Shown: piece by piece, positions 43,881-51,580 of the stretch
Numbering within the stretch: position 1 is the stretch's first letter
Layout: each line of letters opens with the position of its first letter
DNA from: Haloarcula rubripromontorii
Lineage (GTDB): Archaea > Halobacteriota > Halobacteria > Halobacteriales > Haloarculaceae
Assembly (NCBI RefSeq): GCF_001280425.1
Contig: NZ_LIUF01000008.1
Location: forward strand, 1 to 60,373
Direction: 5' to 3'
DNA length: 60,373 bases
The notes under the pieces: model-generated
Databases searched by the model: none
What the model was told of the DNA's origin: nothing
The model's input: the letters and a program-made list of their open reading frames with translations, nothing else
Translations under genes and position numbers: made by a program

Positions 43881-44180
43881 ATGCTGATGCAGGACACGAG
43901 GCGACATGAGAACTGCTTTCGCGAAGTGATCAGAGCTCACCAGCGAGTCGTGAATCGGTGGCGCAAGAAGCGTCCCTCTGCGTTGGAGGAGTTGGAGTCG
44001 ATTACAAAGAAGCACACGCAGGACGCACTTTACCGTCCCATCTCTCTTTCAGAAGGTGTGGAGGAAGAGTTCTATGTGGATGTCGACGAGGAGATGGATG
44101 GGGTTCGGTGGCCACACTCCAGTTCGAGCCTGAACTGGTCACATGCGTGCGAGTATTCCCAGCGACCGCCTCAGTTCTGA
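43881..44180 (+). CDS. Hypothetical protein (99 aa)
   Basis: A helical, charged protein (MLMQDTRRHENCFREVIRAH then RVVNRWRKKRPSALEELESI) with an acidic end. CTTATCCC at 43852-43859 lies about 25 nt upstream of ATG 43881 and 31 nt upstream of the alternative ATG 43887. It is divergent from the 117-aa gene. No family recognised. Confidence 0.55.
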   Translation: MLMQDTRRHENCFREVIRAHQRVVNRWRKKRPSALEELESITKKHTQDALYRPISLSEGVEEEFYVDVDEEMDGVRWPHSSSSLNWSHACEYSQRPPQF

Positions 44181-44222
44181 TACTCGCTGGCTGCCTCTTT
44201 TGCCGGTCAGCGGCGTAGTGTT

Positions 44223-44546
44223 ATGGTGGTGACGACGTACCGTACACCACGAAGGTTGGGTTGTAACGAGTGCGGGTACGTCTACACGCGTCCGGCGAGT
44301 CGGGCGCACGTCGATGCGGCGCGAGACCTATACCAGTACCTCGTGCAGGACTACTACCAGCCGCTCCCGTCCTCATGGGTGATGGTTCTGTTTCCTTCGA
44401 TGCACGACGGCGAGTTGGTGGTAGTCGTGTATCACGCGCGCGGCGAGGTCGAGCGGTTGATCCGCCGTCGGATCTGTGTCGAGTACGAAGTTGAGGAGAT
44501 CACGACTGGACGTCTGCTGTCGTCGGCGGTAAGTGCTGCTCGCTGA
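44223..44546 (+). CDS. Hypothetical protein with single CxxC (107 aa)
   Basis: Begins MVVTTYRTPRRLGCNECGYV, giving one CxxC that could be half of a zinc site in a dimer. It continues with ARDLYQYLVQDYYQPLPSSW and a beta-rich middle (SWVMVLFPSMHDGELVVVVYH). More basic than its neighbours. ATG 44223; no clear promoter. Unknown function. Confidence 0.5.
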   Translation: MVVTTYRTPRRLGCNECGYVYTRPASRAHVDAARDLYQYLVQDYYQPLPSSWVMVLFPSMHDGELVVVVYHARGEVERLIRRRICVEYEVEEITTGRLLSSAVSAAR

Positions 44547-44591
44547 CGGCTGGTGCCGGCGTCTAAGTAGCGGCAGAGTTATCAAAGTGGT

Positions 44592-44957
44592 ATGACCGAC
44601 GACGATGCCTGCGATGTGGACGCACTTGACGAGGCGTTGGAACGCGCGAAGGAGGCATTCATGCCGCCGGATGACCCCGACGAGTTGGAACCTGACTACC
44701 CGGCAGACTACACGCCCGAGGATCGAGTCGATCACGTCCTCAAAGGGGAGTACCCGCGTTGGCGCTCGATAGAGTGGATCGCGTCGGCCGCCGACACGGA
44801 TGTCGATCAGGTGCAGTCAGTGGTCAGGGAGCGTCTCTCGGATGGGGAATTGGAGGTGAGTGACGAGGGTGTCCGGCGGAACCGGTACCACGTCTACTTC
44901 GAAGAAGTCGAGGGGTTGACGGAGAAGGCCCGGAAGAACCCGCGTTGGTTGCGTTGA
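44592..44957 (+). CDS. Small winged-helix-like protein (121 aa)
   Basis: An acidic N-terminus is followed by RVDHVLKGEYPRWRSIEWIA, SAADTDVDQVQSVVRERLSD and GELEVSDEGVRRNRYHVYFE, a helix-turn-helix plus wing pattern. Possibly a transcription regulator. Its 3' end faces a 10-bp-stem hairpin shared with the convergent membrane protein gene. Confidence 0.6.
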   Translation: MTDDDACDVDALDEALERAKEAFMPPDDPDELEPDYPADYTPEDRVDHVLKGEYPRWRSIEWIASAADTDVDQVQSVVRERLSDGELEVSDEGVRRNRYHVYFEEVEGLTEKARKNPRWLR

Positions 44958-44981
44958 TTCATCGGTGATAGTGGCTGGGGT

Positions 44982-45012
44982 AGTGTCCGCGATCCCGGCG
45001 ACCGCGGACACT
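44982..45012. terminator. Hairpin between convergent genes
   Basis: AGTGTCCGCG (44982-44991) and CGCGGACACT (45003-45012) form a perfect 10-bp stem with an 11-nt loop, 25 nt after one stop and 21 nt before the other. Confidence 0.6.
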
Positions 45013-45032
45013 CCACATGGAGAGTGGCGATC

Positions 45033-45578
45033 CTAGAGGACGGTTGGTGCGGTTGCGAGTAATACCCCGGCAGCGAGGGCGGGCCACTCCGTTTCTGGGT
45101 TCCAGTCACTGGAGCTTTCGTGGACGAGCAGGATACCGAGGACGATCACTGCGCCCACCGTCTGGATCACAAGGTACTCGGCGACGCTCCGGACGGCAGA
45201 AGGTACAGCGAGAGTGATGACGGCGGATACGCCGGTCATAATGCCCACGCGAGCGGCGAGGGTTTTGTCCTTTGAGTCGAACTCGTTGCTTCCAACTTTC
45301 GCATACCCATCTCCTTGCTCGTACAGGTACTCGGCGACGAACCCGATCAGGACTCCTTGGATGGCCAGAATCACGATCCATTGGAGCCCCGAAGCGGCTC
45401 CCTCAAGCGAGCGGAGGGCATCGGTGAGTAGGACGATGTCGAAGTAGAGGCTGGCACAAATTACGATGGCTGCTGCGAGCAGGTAGACCTGCCAAGGTTT
45501 GTATTTACTGCGCTTAACGCGGCCATGGAGTCCCCGTAGCTGTTCCAGTAGCCCCATTTCTGTTCGTCGCGTTCTCAT
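45033..45578 (-). CDS. Membrane protein with four predicted segments (181 aa)
   Basis: Hydrophobic stretches at about 29-47 (VYLLAAAIVICASLYFDIV), 65-85 (LQWIVILAIQGVLIGFVAEY), 111-127 (VGIMTGVSAVITLAVPS) and 130-150 (YLVIQTVGAVIVLGILLV), possibly a fifth at the C-terminus, after a basic N-terminus. No signature identifies a transporter or effector. Small membrane proteins of this type occur in defence islands, but no link is shown here. ATG 45578; ATG 45557 is possible. Confidence 0.7.
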   Translation of the reverse strand: MRTRRTEMGLLEQLRGLHGRVKRSKYKPWQVYLLAAAIVICASLYFDIVLLTDALRSLEGAASGLQWIVILAIQGVLIGFVAEYLYEQGDGYAKVGSNEFDSKDKTLAARVGIMTGVSAVITLAVPSAVRSVAEYLVIQTVGAVIVLGILLVHESSSDWNPETEWPALAAGVLLATAPTVL

Positions 45579-45885
45579 TTCAACTCGAAGTAACTACCGC
45601 CGAGTGTGCTCGGTTGTTGACGAGGCGTATCGCCTATGGAGTTCATCAAGGTGCCACCCGTCTGTTCTGTCCGCGTTTCCAAGAACCAAGATGTCAGGGA
45701 GGTGTTCCAGTAGTCAGGAGTTCCCGACCCCGGCTGGACGGGCAGGGATCTAGTTCTGACCTGAGCGCAACGGGTTGCTATTCTCGGCGAGCGATGCTCA
45801 GGGGTGGTCAGATACCGGGGTTTCTGGCCACATCAGTAGCCCAGAACTGAGCTTATAAAGATTAGACACGTAATTACACACGTTG
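45579..45885. other. 307-bp intergenic region
   Basis: No coding frame supported. The right end contains CTTATAAAG (45851-45859), a TATA box about 30 nt upstream of ATG 45886. Confidence 0.6.
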
Positions 45886-46266
45886 ATGGAAGACCGCGAA
45901 AACGAGTTCGAGACCGACATCTGGCCGCTCGGTGGCTCCCGCGGAACCACCATCCCCCCGCGAATCTTGATGTGGACTCAAGCCCCCGACGTCGAGGACG
46001 CCGAAGTGCGCTGGCTCTACGATGACGACCGCCGCATCTACGTCGAGTTCGGGCGCGCGTCTGATGAGCGCGCGGACGACATCTACAGCCGCACCACCTC
46101 CATCCAGAAGCGTTCGGAGGGAAGTCGCGCGACCGCTATCCCCGTCGATGTCCTCCGCGGCGAGGGGGCGGCGGACGCCGACAAGGTGATCTGGAGGTTC
46201 GACTTGAACGAGAAGCATCCCGTCCGACCCGAGTTCATCTCCGAGGAGGAGGGTGATGACTCGTGA
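45886..46266 (+). CDS. AbrB/SpoVT-like protein upstream of the recombinase (126 aa)
   Basis: Two similar segments, GGSRGTTIPPRILMW (about 17-31) and EGSRATAIPVDVLRGEG (about 77-93), match the swapped-hairpin AbrB pattern (S-x-x-T-I-P), so one chain may form a full AbrB-like fold. That would make it a DNA-binding regulator. TATA box at 45851. The stop overlaps the recombinase start (GTGA), with GGTGAT upstream as ribosome-binding site, so the two act as a pair. Confidence 0.65.
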   Translation: MEDRENEFETDIWPLGGSRGTTIPPRILMWTQAPDVEDAEVRWLYDDDRRIYVEFGRASDERADDIYSRTTSIQKRSEGSRATAIPVDVLRGEGAADADKVIWRFDLNEKHPVRPEFISEEEGDDS

Positions 46267-47006
46267 AGCGAGCAGAGGGCTACACGCGTCTCTCCCAGTC
46301 CGGCGCCGAGGACAACATCCCGACGCAGGGGAGGCTTATCACCGACTACTGCCGGGAACACGACGAGCTGGAACTTCAGGCCATCCACAACGACGGAGAA
46401 CACGAGAGTGGTTACGATCCGGACAGGGACGCCTACCAGTCGTTGATCGACCGGATCCGGGCCGGTAACGTGGATGCGGTTGTCGTCAAGTCGCTCTCCC
46501 GCCTCGGGCGCGACTTCGACGAGCGAATGGACTTGATGATCACGATGCGACGGCGCGGCGTCGAACTGCACAGCCACCAGCGCGACCGCATCGACATCTC
46601 CGATCCGTGGGCCGCAGCAAAGGAGGCTATGCTGGCTGCCGCCGACGACGCGAAGAAGCAGGCGGAGATCGAGGACGCCATCGAGGAGATCGAGCGGCGG
46701 ATTGACCGCGGCGAGTATCAGGGGCGGCCGTGGACGGGAACCGAGTTCGATGACGCCGGCAGGTACCTCGTCCCCGCCCACAACGACGAGTGGGACGCCG
46801 TGATGGAAGTTGTTGAGCGATGGGAGGAGTCAGACGGCAAGGTCTCGAAGCGCGGGCTTGCTCGGGAGACCGGACTCTCTCGGGGGACTGTACGCCGAGT
46901 GATTGACCGGGTTGACAAGTACCGGGCTCTCGATGACGGCGCGAAGATCGGATGGGAGAGGCGCGTCGTCTGGCCGGACGAGGCACCCGCGCCCGCCGAC
47001 GACTGA
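46263..47006 (+). CDS. Serine recombinase (resolvase/invertase type)
   Basis: A 247-aa small serine recombinase. YTRLSQSGAEDNIPTQ carries the catalytic Ser (about 11), VDAVVVKSLSRLGRDFDERM the conserved S-R-x-x-R region, and VSKRGLARETGLSRGTVRRVID is the C-terminal HTH. Between them lies a Gln/Glu/Lys helical linker. Could resolve multimers or invert segments; no paired recombination sites were found. Start GTG 46263 overlaps the AbrB-like gene. Confidence 0.88.
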   Translation: MKRAEGYTRLSQSGAEDNIPTQGRLITDYCREHDELELQAIHNDGEHESGYDPDRDAYQSLIDRIRAGNVDAVVVKSLSRLGRDFDERMDLMITMRRRGVELHSHQRDRIDISDPWAAAKEAMLAAADDAKKQAEIEDAIEEIERRIDRGEYQGRPWTGTEFDDAGRYLVPAHNDEWDAVMEVVERWEESDGKVSKRGLARETGLSRGTVRRVIDRVDKYRALDDGAKIGWERRVVWPDEAPAPADD

Positions 47007-47015
47007 CTCGGCGAG

Positions 47016-47189
47016 CTACTCCTCGTTGTCGACGCGTTCCAACGCACTACGGACGGATTCCCTCGCGTTCTCGATGTCGGCGAGGGCTTCGTCGTCCACC
47101 TCGTCGAGACCTTCGGCGTTCTCGTGTGTCTTGGCGAGGCCGCTGGCCGCCATGGCGAGTTTCGCTTTGACTTCTTCGAGTTCGTCCAT
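47016..47189 (-). CDS. Small helical protein (57 aa)
   Basis: MDELEEVKAKLAMAASGLAK then NAEGLDEVDDEALADIENAR and VRSALERVDNEE: a short acidic coiled-coil protein. CTTATCCG (47220-47213, minus) lies about 27 nt upstream of ATG 47189, which fixes the start and rejects the longer upstream frame. Convergent with the recombinase, 9 bp apart. Confidence 0.65.
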   Translation of the reverse strand: MDELEEVKAKLAMAASGLAKTHENAEGLDEVDDEALADIENARESVRSALERVDNEE

Positions 47190-47508
47190 ACCTGCTTTGG
47201 TGCCTACCCTGTCGGATAAGTGCCGGCGTGTAGCCGGCGTTAATGCCCGCGGGGCAGCGTTTTTGATGCTCGCCGATGGAGACGCGTGTGCCGGGCGGGT
47301 TGGAGGAACGCAACGCCCACTCCGACACCCGCTTCGGTGATGGGCTAGGTGGAGTCCCCGTCCGTGCGCCTCGGGCGGCATCTCCACGGTTCTGGAGGAG
47401 CTTCCGTCCGCCGCGTTCGGCGGGCGGACTACGCTCCCGTCCTACTGCCCTTGACTATCCATATATATGTTGACAGGAACGAAGTGCCGCGACCGCGTAG
47501 ACGCGTGT
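47190..47508. other. 319-bp intergenic region with two stem-loops
   Basis: GCCGGC-GTGTA-GCCGGC at 47222-47238 and CCGTCCGCCG (47404-47413) pairing with CGGCGGGCGG (47418-47427, one T-G pair) are visible. TATATA (about 47461-47467) is followed about 45 nt later by ATG 47509. No gene supported inside. Confidence 0.5.
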
Positions 47509-47829
47509 ATGCTTGAGGACATCGAAGCCGACGACGGCGAAACGGAACCGTTGTCGCTCCCCGACTACGACGAAGAGAAACTGCGCGAGGAGAAGCGCAA
47601 GGAGCTGGCCGACCTCCCTGAAGAGGATCTGCGGGCGGAACTCGCCCGTCAGGACGAGGAGGAACGCGAGTGGCAGGACGAGTACGGCGTCGACGGCCCG
47701 GACGAGTTGGAGGCAACCATCGCCGAGGGGATGGACGCGGACGAGCGCCAGCAGAGGAGGCGTGTCGCGTACTACTGGCGGAAGAACCAGCACGTGCGCG
47801 AGATGATCGAGGAGGTGTTCGATGGTTAA
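47509..47829 (+). CDS. Hypothetical acidic helical protein (106 aa)
   Basis: MLEDIEADDGETEPLSLPDY followed by dense Glu/Lys/Arg helices (EEKLREEKRKELADLPEEDL, DADERQQRRRVAYYWRKNQH) and ending IEEVFDG. The in-frame ATG 47467 lies inside the TATATA box, so 47509 is preferred. The stop overlaps the DUF433-like gene, so the two are coupled. It might be the partner of that antitoxin-like protein, but no toxin motif is seen. Confidence 0.6.
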   Translation: MLEDIEADDGETEPLSLPDYDEEKLREEKRKELADLPEEDLRAELARQDEEEREWQDEYGVDGPDELEATIAEGMDADERQQRRRVAYYWRKNQHVREMIEEVFDG

Positions 47830-48205
47830 CGCGCACGTCGAGGTACCCGAGGATGGCGAGCCGCGCATCGCGGGCCGTCGGATCTCCGTGCTGTCTGTCG
47901 CCCTGCAGATCGGTGGCACCGACGTGACTATCGAGGAGTACGCGGACGAGCGTGATCTCGAAGTGGCAGACGTAACGGCGGCGCTGGCGTGGGCCGCCAA
48001 CCGCGAGGAGTGGATGGCCAGCCTGATCGAGGAGCGCGCGCTGGGGATGCAGGAGATGGCCGACCGGGATTACCCCGAGGGCGTCGCGGGGCCGGAGCTT
48101 GACACCGAGGACGTGGCGGACTTTCACAGGCGGGCGCAGCGGGCGCTCGCCGACATCGTCGAGGACTGGAGAAGGTATGGGGACACTCGGTTCGGCGAGG
48201 AATAG
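47822..48205 (+). CDS. DUF433-like protein (127 aa)
   Basis: PEDGEPRIAGRRISVLSVAL, then GTDVTIEEYADERDLEVADV and TAALAWAANREEW, follow the DUF433 pattern (G-x-P-x-I-x-G-x-R-I-x-V … Y), a HTH domain of putative antitoxins. The C-terminal 60 residues are extra. The usual DUF5615 toxin partner is not next to it. Overlaps the upstream 106-aa gene by 8 nt. Confidence 0.65.
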   Translation: MVNAHVEVPEDGEPRIAGRRISVLSVALQIGGTDVTIEEYADERDLEVADVTAALAWAANREEWMASLIEERALGMQEMADRDYPEGVAGPELDTEDVADFHRRAQRALADIVEDWRRYGDTRFGEE

Positions 48206-48616
48206 GCGCGGGGGCACGGGCCTCCCGTCCCGTGCCGGCGTCATCGTCCCGGGCGGCCTCCCTCTTCCACCCGGTATGTTTTTCGGGCAGGTTCGTACTT
48301 GAATGTCGGCGCGAGGGCTGCAGACACCACACCCCCATTTCATCTGTCCTGTATAGCCGGGGGTGTGTTTCACGTGTTCTGCCGTCCGGCGATTAGCACC
48401 CCCACCGTGTTTCATCTGCCACTCCCTGTTTCACGTGTTTCACGTGTCGGTCTCACCACGTTGAGAAATGGGATTATGGCGGTACAGGACTCCTACCCCG
48501 ATTGAAAGTGATTTTCGTTTGAAAGCGTATATGCCCCCATCTCCTACGAAGGGATGAGAAGAACACGACGCACCCGAGGTGACCCACGACGCTACGACAA
48601 ACCAACGTGATCCCCA
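48206..48616. other. 411-bp intergenic region with an iteron-like cluster
   Basis: No gene is supported. It contains five short direct repeats (see 48337-48450) and a TATA-like GCGTATATGCC near 48524-48534, about 85 nt before ATG 48617. Confidence 0.6.
48337..48450 (+). repeat. Five direct repeats, consensus TTTCAYSTG
   Basis: Copies start at about 48338 (TTTCATCTG), 48368 (TTTCACGTG), 48410 (TTTCATCTG), 48429 (TTTCACGTG) and 48438 (TTTCACGTG). Spacings are 30, 42, 19 and 9 nt, and all copies have the same orientation. Likely binding sites of a regulator or replication initiator. The stretch is otherwise gene-free. Confidence 0.65.
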
Positions 48617-49540
48617 ATGAGCGAGAACGAGTCACAGAACGAGCACAGTATCCGAGCAATCTGGCAGGGCGACGTAGCCCCCGTCGAGAACTATCGCATC
48701 CGCCCGCGGGAGGTCAGCGACGACCGCCTCGAGATGGGCCTCCTGATGCGCCTTGGCGGGCCGCGCGGCAAGTTCTACGTCCGCGCAGAAGTCGTGTTCA
48801 GCATCAACGAGGACGAGGACGGTCACCACGTCGAGATCCGGCGTCGTGGCGGTGACGTGGTGGATGAGTTCACCATCGACTGGACGACGGCTGACCCCGA
48901 CGACGCCACGGAGGCGACGCAGGCTCTCTGTGAGACCTACATCAACGCAGCCAGCGACTGGTACTCCTTCGCCGTCGGTGCCGAGCAGGCCGGGCGCGCG
49001 ACCGGCGCCGACGCGTCGGGCATCTGCACGACGTTCACTCCCGCGACGGACGATGGTGACTTCGGCTTCGTCTGCCCATCCTGCGAGCACGTGAACGCGC
49101 TGGAGGGAGATGTGATAGAGTTTGCCGACGTGTCGTCCGACTGTACCGAGTGCGGGTACATCGCGCTCCTTGACGGCGACGCGCTCGCCGCGTTCGACGC
49201 GGAGCTACGTCGGATTGATGCCGAGACCTGCCCCGAGATGCAGGCCGTGCGCCGCATCCACGAGGCACTTCACGGCGGCGTAGAGCCGGACACCGCCGTT
49301 GAGCTGTCTGTGGAAACCGTCGAGGACAAGGTGGGCGAGCAGGCGGATATGTTGGTGACGAGTCGTGGCCGCGAGGACTGCTGGCTGATCTCGTGGGGCG
49401 GTGCGGACGTTGAGGTGACCGTCGCTGAGGGCGGCAAGCTCTGGCAGATCGAGGTCACCAAACGTGGAGACACTCTCGTGAAGACGACGCACAACGACGA
49501 CGAGTTCCCAACCGCCGAGGAGGCGGGTGACCAACAATGA
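48617..49540 (+). CDS. Hypothetical protein with zinc ribbon (307 aa)
   Basis: The N-terminal part (KFYVRAEVVFSINEDEDGHH) is beta-rich. CPSCEHVNALEGDVIEFADV followed by CTECGY (about 155-178) is a four-Cys zinc ribbon. The C-terminal part (WLISWGGADVEVTVAEGGKL) is another beta domain. The last residues EEAGDQQ are encoded by the ribosome-binding region of the next gene, whose ATG overlaps this stop. First of a three-gene chain; unknown function. Confidence 0.65.
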   Translation: MSENESQNEHSIRAIWQGDVAPVENYRIRPREVSDDRLEMGLLMRLGGPRGKFYVRAEVVFSINEDEDGHHVEIRRRGGDVVDEFTIDWTTADPDDATEATQALCETYINAASDWYSFAVGAEQAGRATGADASGICTTFTPATDDGDFGFVCPSCEHVNALEGDVIEFADVSSDCTECGYIALLDGDALAAFDAELRRIDAETCPEMQAVRRIHEALHGGVEPDTAVELSVETVEDKVGEQADMLVTSRGREDCWLISWGGADVEVTVAEGGKLWQIEVTKRGDTLVKTTHNDDEFPTAEEAGDQQ

Positions 49541-49866
49541 GTGACGTAGAGTCTCTCCTCAACGAGGCACTCACCGAGTGCCAGCCGCTCGTCGATTTCG
49601 CCGGCGCCGAGAAGCTCGCCGGGGGCCGCCCCGCCACCCAACTCGACATCCGTGACGGCGAGGTCTTCGTCGAACTGTATGTCGCGGGTGACGGGGGAGT
49701 CGTCGTAATCGACTACGTGCCGGGGATGATGATCGGGGACACCGCGTATTGCGGCGACGTAGAAGAGACACACAAGGCAGTCGTTCGTCTCGCCCGTCAC
49801 ACGGAGTGCGAGGTACTTCGCGACGACTTCGACGTTCTCGCCGAGGAGGCAGGTGACCAACGATGA
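49537..49866 (+). CDS. Hypothetical protein (109 aa)
   Basis: MSDVESLLNEALTECQPLVD, then DIRDGEVFVELYVAGDGGVV and YVPGMMIGDTAYC: a beta-rich acidic protein. Its end (EEAGDQR) and downstream overlap repeat those of the previous gene almost exactly. Middle gene of the chain 48617-50156. Not recognised. Confidence 0.65.
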   Translation: MSDVESLLNEALTECQPLVDFAGAEKLAGGRPATQLDIRDGEVFVELYVAGDGGVVVIDYVPGMMIGDTAYCGDVEETHKAVVRLARHTECEVLRDDFDVLAEEAGDQR

Positions 49867-50156
49867 AGTACGGAACGTGGCTGAAGAAGGACGACGACCG
49901 CGCGGAGGTGATCACGAAGCCGAAAAAGAACCCGCGAACGTACCGGTACCCGTTCGTCAGGGTGAGTGACGCGTGGATGCTCACCCGGGAGCGGGCGTGG
50001 TACACGGAGCACGCGCTCACGTTCGCGGCTGGAGGTCTGGACGGGCCGCTCGTCCGCAAGCAGATGCATCCAGAGCAGACGACGTTCGACGACTTCGACG
50101 ACCGCCCTTCTGAGTACAGGCGGGTTGAGGTGGCGTCCACCGCGACGGCGGACTGA
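49863..50156 (+). CDS. Hypothetical protein (97 aa)
   Basis: MKYGTWLKKDDDRAEVITKP followed by YRYPFVRVSDAWMLTRERAW and an acidic tail. Aromatic-rich and less acidic than its neighbours. Starts at an ATG overlapping the preceding stop, with a ribosome-binding site inside the upstream gene. Unknown function. Confidence 0.6.
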   Translation: MKYGTWLKKDDDRAEVITKPKKNPRTYRYPFVRVSDAWMLTRERAWYTEHALTFAAGGLDGPLVRKQMHPEQTTFDDFDDRPSEYRRVEVASTATAD

Positions 50157-50200
50157 GCCGCGCCGCGTCCGCTGTTTCTCTAACCCCTTCGGACAGTGCC

Positions 50201-50208
50201 CTTATCCG
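50201..50208 (+). promoter_or_regulatory. TATA-like CTTATCCG box
   Basis: Centred 32 nt upstream of GTG 50237. The same motif occurs before the genes starting at 50717, 47189, 43881 and 6522. Confidence 0.55.
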
Positions 50209-50236
50209 ATCGCTTCTGCTGAATAGCGGGTGGAAC

Positions 50237-50695
50237 GTGACGCAGAACGACGAAGAGGTACTGAATGGATTCGTCGACAAGCGGACGCTCCACACAACAC
50301 TCACCGACATCAGAGAGCGCGTGGATGATGCCTTCGCGGAAACGTCGAAACACGGCCCTGATGACGGCGACTTCCACGTCGCCAACTACATCTGGGAGAC
50401 CGATCCCTATCCCGCCGGCACGATCACTGTCAAGCCCGAACGGGATGGTGGCGTCGTCGATCTACGCGTGTACCTGCGTGAGGACAGCGCGGTAGTGTCC
50501 GTCCTGTATCCTCGCGGACATCGTGGGTCTTGCGTGTTCGTCGGTAGGCGGGGCGTTGTTCTCGATGCCGTGTGCGAAGTTGCGACGTGGGATGAACCCT
50601 TCAACATTGAGGGAGACATACTGGAGCGTCATCTGGACGGAGGCCATTCTCCTTCTGCTGAGCAGTTTTTCGTCTGTACCTTTATCCGCGGGTAG
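50237..50695 (+). CDS. Hypothetical protein (152 aa)
   Basis: Reads MTQNDEEVLNGFVDKRTLHT onward with AGTITVKPERDGGVVDLRVY and DSAVVSVLYPRGHRGSCVFV, an alternating beta pattern, ending FFVCTFIRG. The start GTG is fixed by the CTTATCCG box. No family recognised. Followed by an independently promoted gene. Confidence 0.6.
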   Translation: MTQNDEEVLNGFVDKRTLHTTLTDIRERVDDAFAETSKHGPDDGDFHVANYIWETDPYPAGTITVKPERDGGVVDLRVYLREDSAVVSVLYPRGHRGSCVFVGRRGVVLDAVCEVATWDEPFNIEGDILERHLDGGHSPSAEQFFVCTFIRG

Positions 50696-50716
50696 TTCAA
50701 TCCCGGTAAGAATGCA

Positions 50717-51046
50717 GTGAGCGAAGACAAAACCTACGACAGCGACGAAGCGACTTACAACCAGCCGCATCGCGTCGAGACGTGCGACATCGACGCAATC
50801 GAGAACGACGCCATCCGCAAAGTCGCCCAGCGGTGGCGAGAAGCAGGACTCGAACTTGAAGCGGGCAACCAACTCGCCGGTGACTACGTCCACCACATCC
50901 ACAGCGGCGCGTCCGTCTACGAGTCGTTCGGGCAGTACGCCGTTCGCGGCTCGGACGGCGAGACCGCGTTCGACAACGCACGGGACGCCGCGCAGTACGC
51001 GTTCGGAATCACGGAGACGGTCAAAGAGGCCGGTGATGACTCGTGA
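50717..51046 (+). CDS. Hypothetical protein (109 aa), intact paralogue of a downstream fragment
   Basis: The segment LEAGNQLAGDYVHHIHSGAS followed by VYESFGQYAV and FDNARDAAQYAFG is matched by the fragment at 51581-51793. TTATCCG (50682-50688) lies about 32 nt upstream of GTG 50717. Ends in GDDS, encoded by the GGTGAT ribosome-binding site of the next gene. First of three overlapping genes. Function unknown. Confidence 0.65.
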   Translation: MSEDKTYDSDEATYNQPHRVETCDIDAIENDAIRKVAQRWREAGLELEAGNQLAGDYVHHIHSGASVYESFGQYAVRGSDGETAFDNARDAAQYAFGITETVKEAGDDS

Positions 51047-51285
51047 TGGGATACACTATCGACGAGTACGCACTACATCTCGCACACGCCAAGGCAGTGC
51101 AGTGGTACCTACGCGAGTACCCCGACGTGGCATTTATCGACGGCTCCCCCAAGGAGATCAGAGACGAAGTCTGGACAGACCCGGTTAGCACACACCAGTT
51201 GAAAGGCGTCAACGCGGGTGAGGAGGAGTTTCTCAAGCAACGATGGGATGAGTACGAGGCTCTGAAGGGCGGTGATGACGCGTGA
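51043..51285 (+). CDS. Hypothetical protein (80 aa)
   Basis: MGYTIDEYALHLAHAKAVQW then YLREYPDVAFIDGSPKEIRD, a helical protein ending EALKGGDDA. The start is GTG 51043 or ATG 51046, overlapping the previous stop. Its own tail holds GGTGAT for the following gene. Not recognised. Confidence 0.6.
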   Translation: MMGYTIDEYALHLAHAKAVQWYLREYPDVAFIDGSPKEIRDEVWTDPVSTHQLKGVNAGEEEFLKQRWDEYEALKGGDDA

Positions 51286-51557
51286 CCCGCTACGCCGACT
51301 TCCCGGACGAACTCCAGCACCTCATCGACGAACTCGAGCAGGAGGGATTCGGCATCGTCTACGGAGCAATCGGCGAATCCGATAGGCCCGCGTTCATCGC
51401 AGAACAGGGCGAGACCATCGTTCGCGTGGAAGACTGGACGCAGACGTGGGCCTTCACCCTCCGAGACCCCGACCGTCCGGATTACGACGATACGTGGGCG
51501 TACCCGCGTCGTGTCCGTGGCGAGGTCTTGGAATGGCTTGATGACTTCGAGGCTTAA
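51282..51557 (+). CDS. Hypothetical protein (91 aa)
   Basis: MTRYADFPDELQHLIDELEQ followed by GFGIVYGAIGESDRPAFIAE and WAFTLRDPDRPDYDDTWAYP: a small alpha/beta protein. GTG start overlapping the upstream stop. The degenerate paralogue fragment begins within 30 nt of its stop. Not recognised. Confidence 0.6.
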   Translation: MTRYADFPDELQHLIDELEQEGFGIVYGAIGESDRPAFIAEQGETIVRVEDWTQTWAFTLRDPDRPDYDDTWAYPRRVRGEVLEWLDDFEA

Positions 51558-51580
51558 CTCCCTATCACCTTCGAGGTATC

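Noticed and set aside
47509-48205. Toxin-antitoxin pair
   Set aside because: The second gene is DUF433-like, but the first has no toxin motif and DUF5615 is absent.
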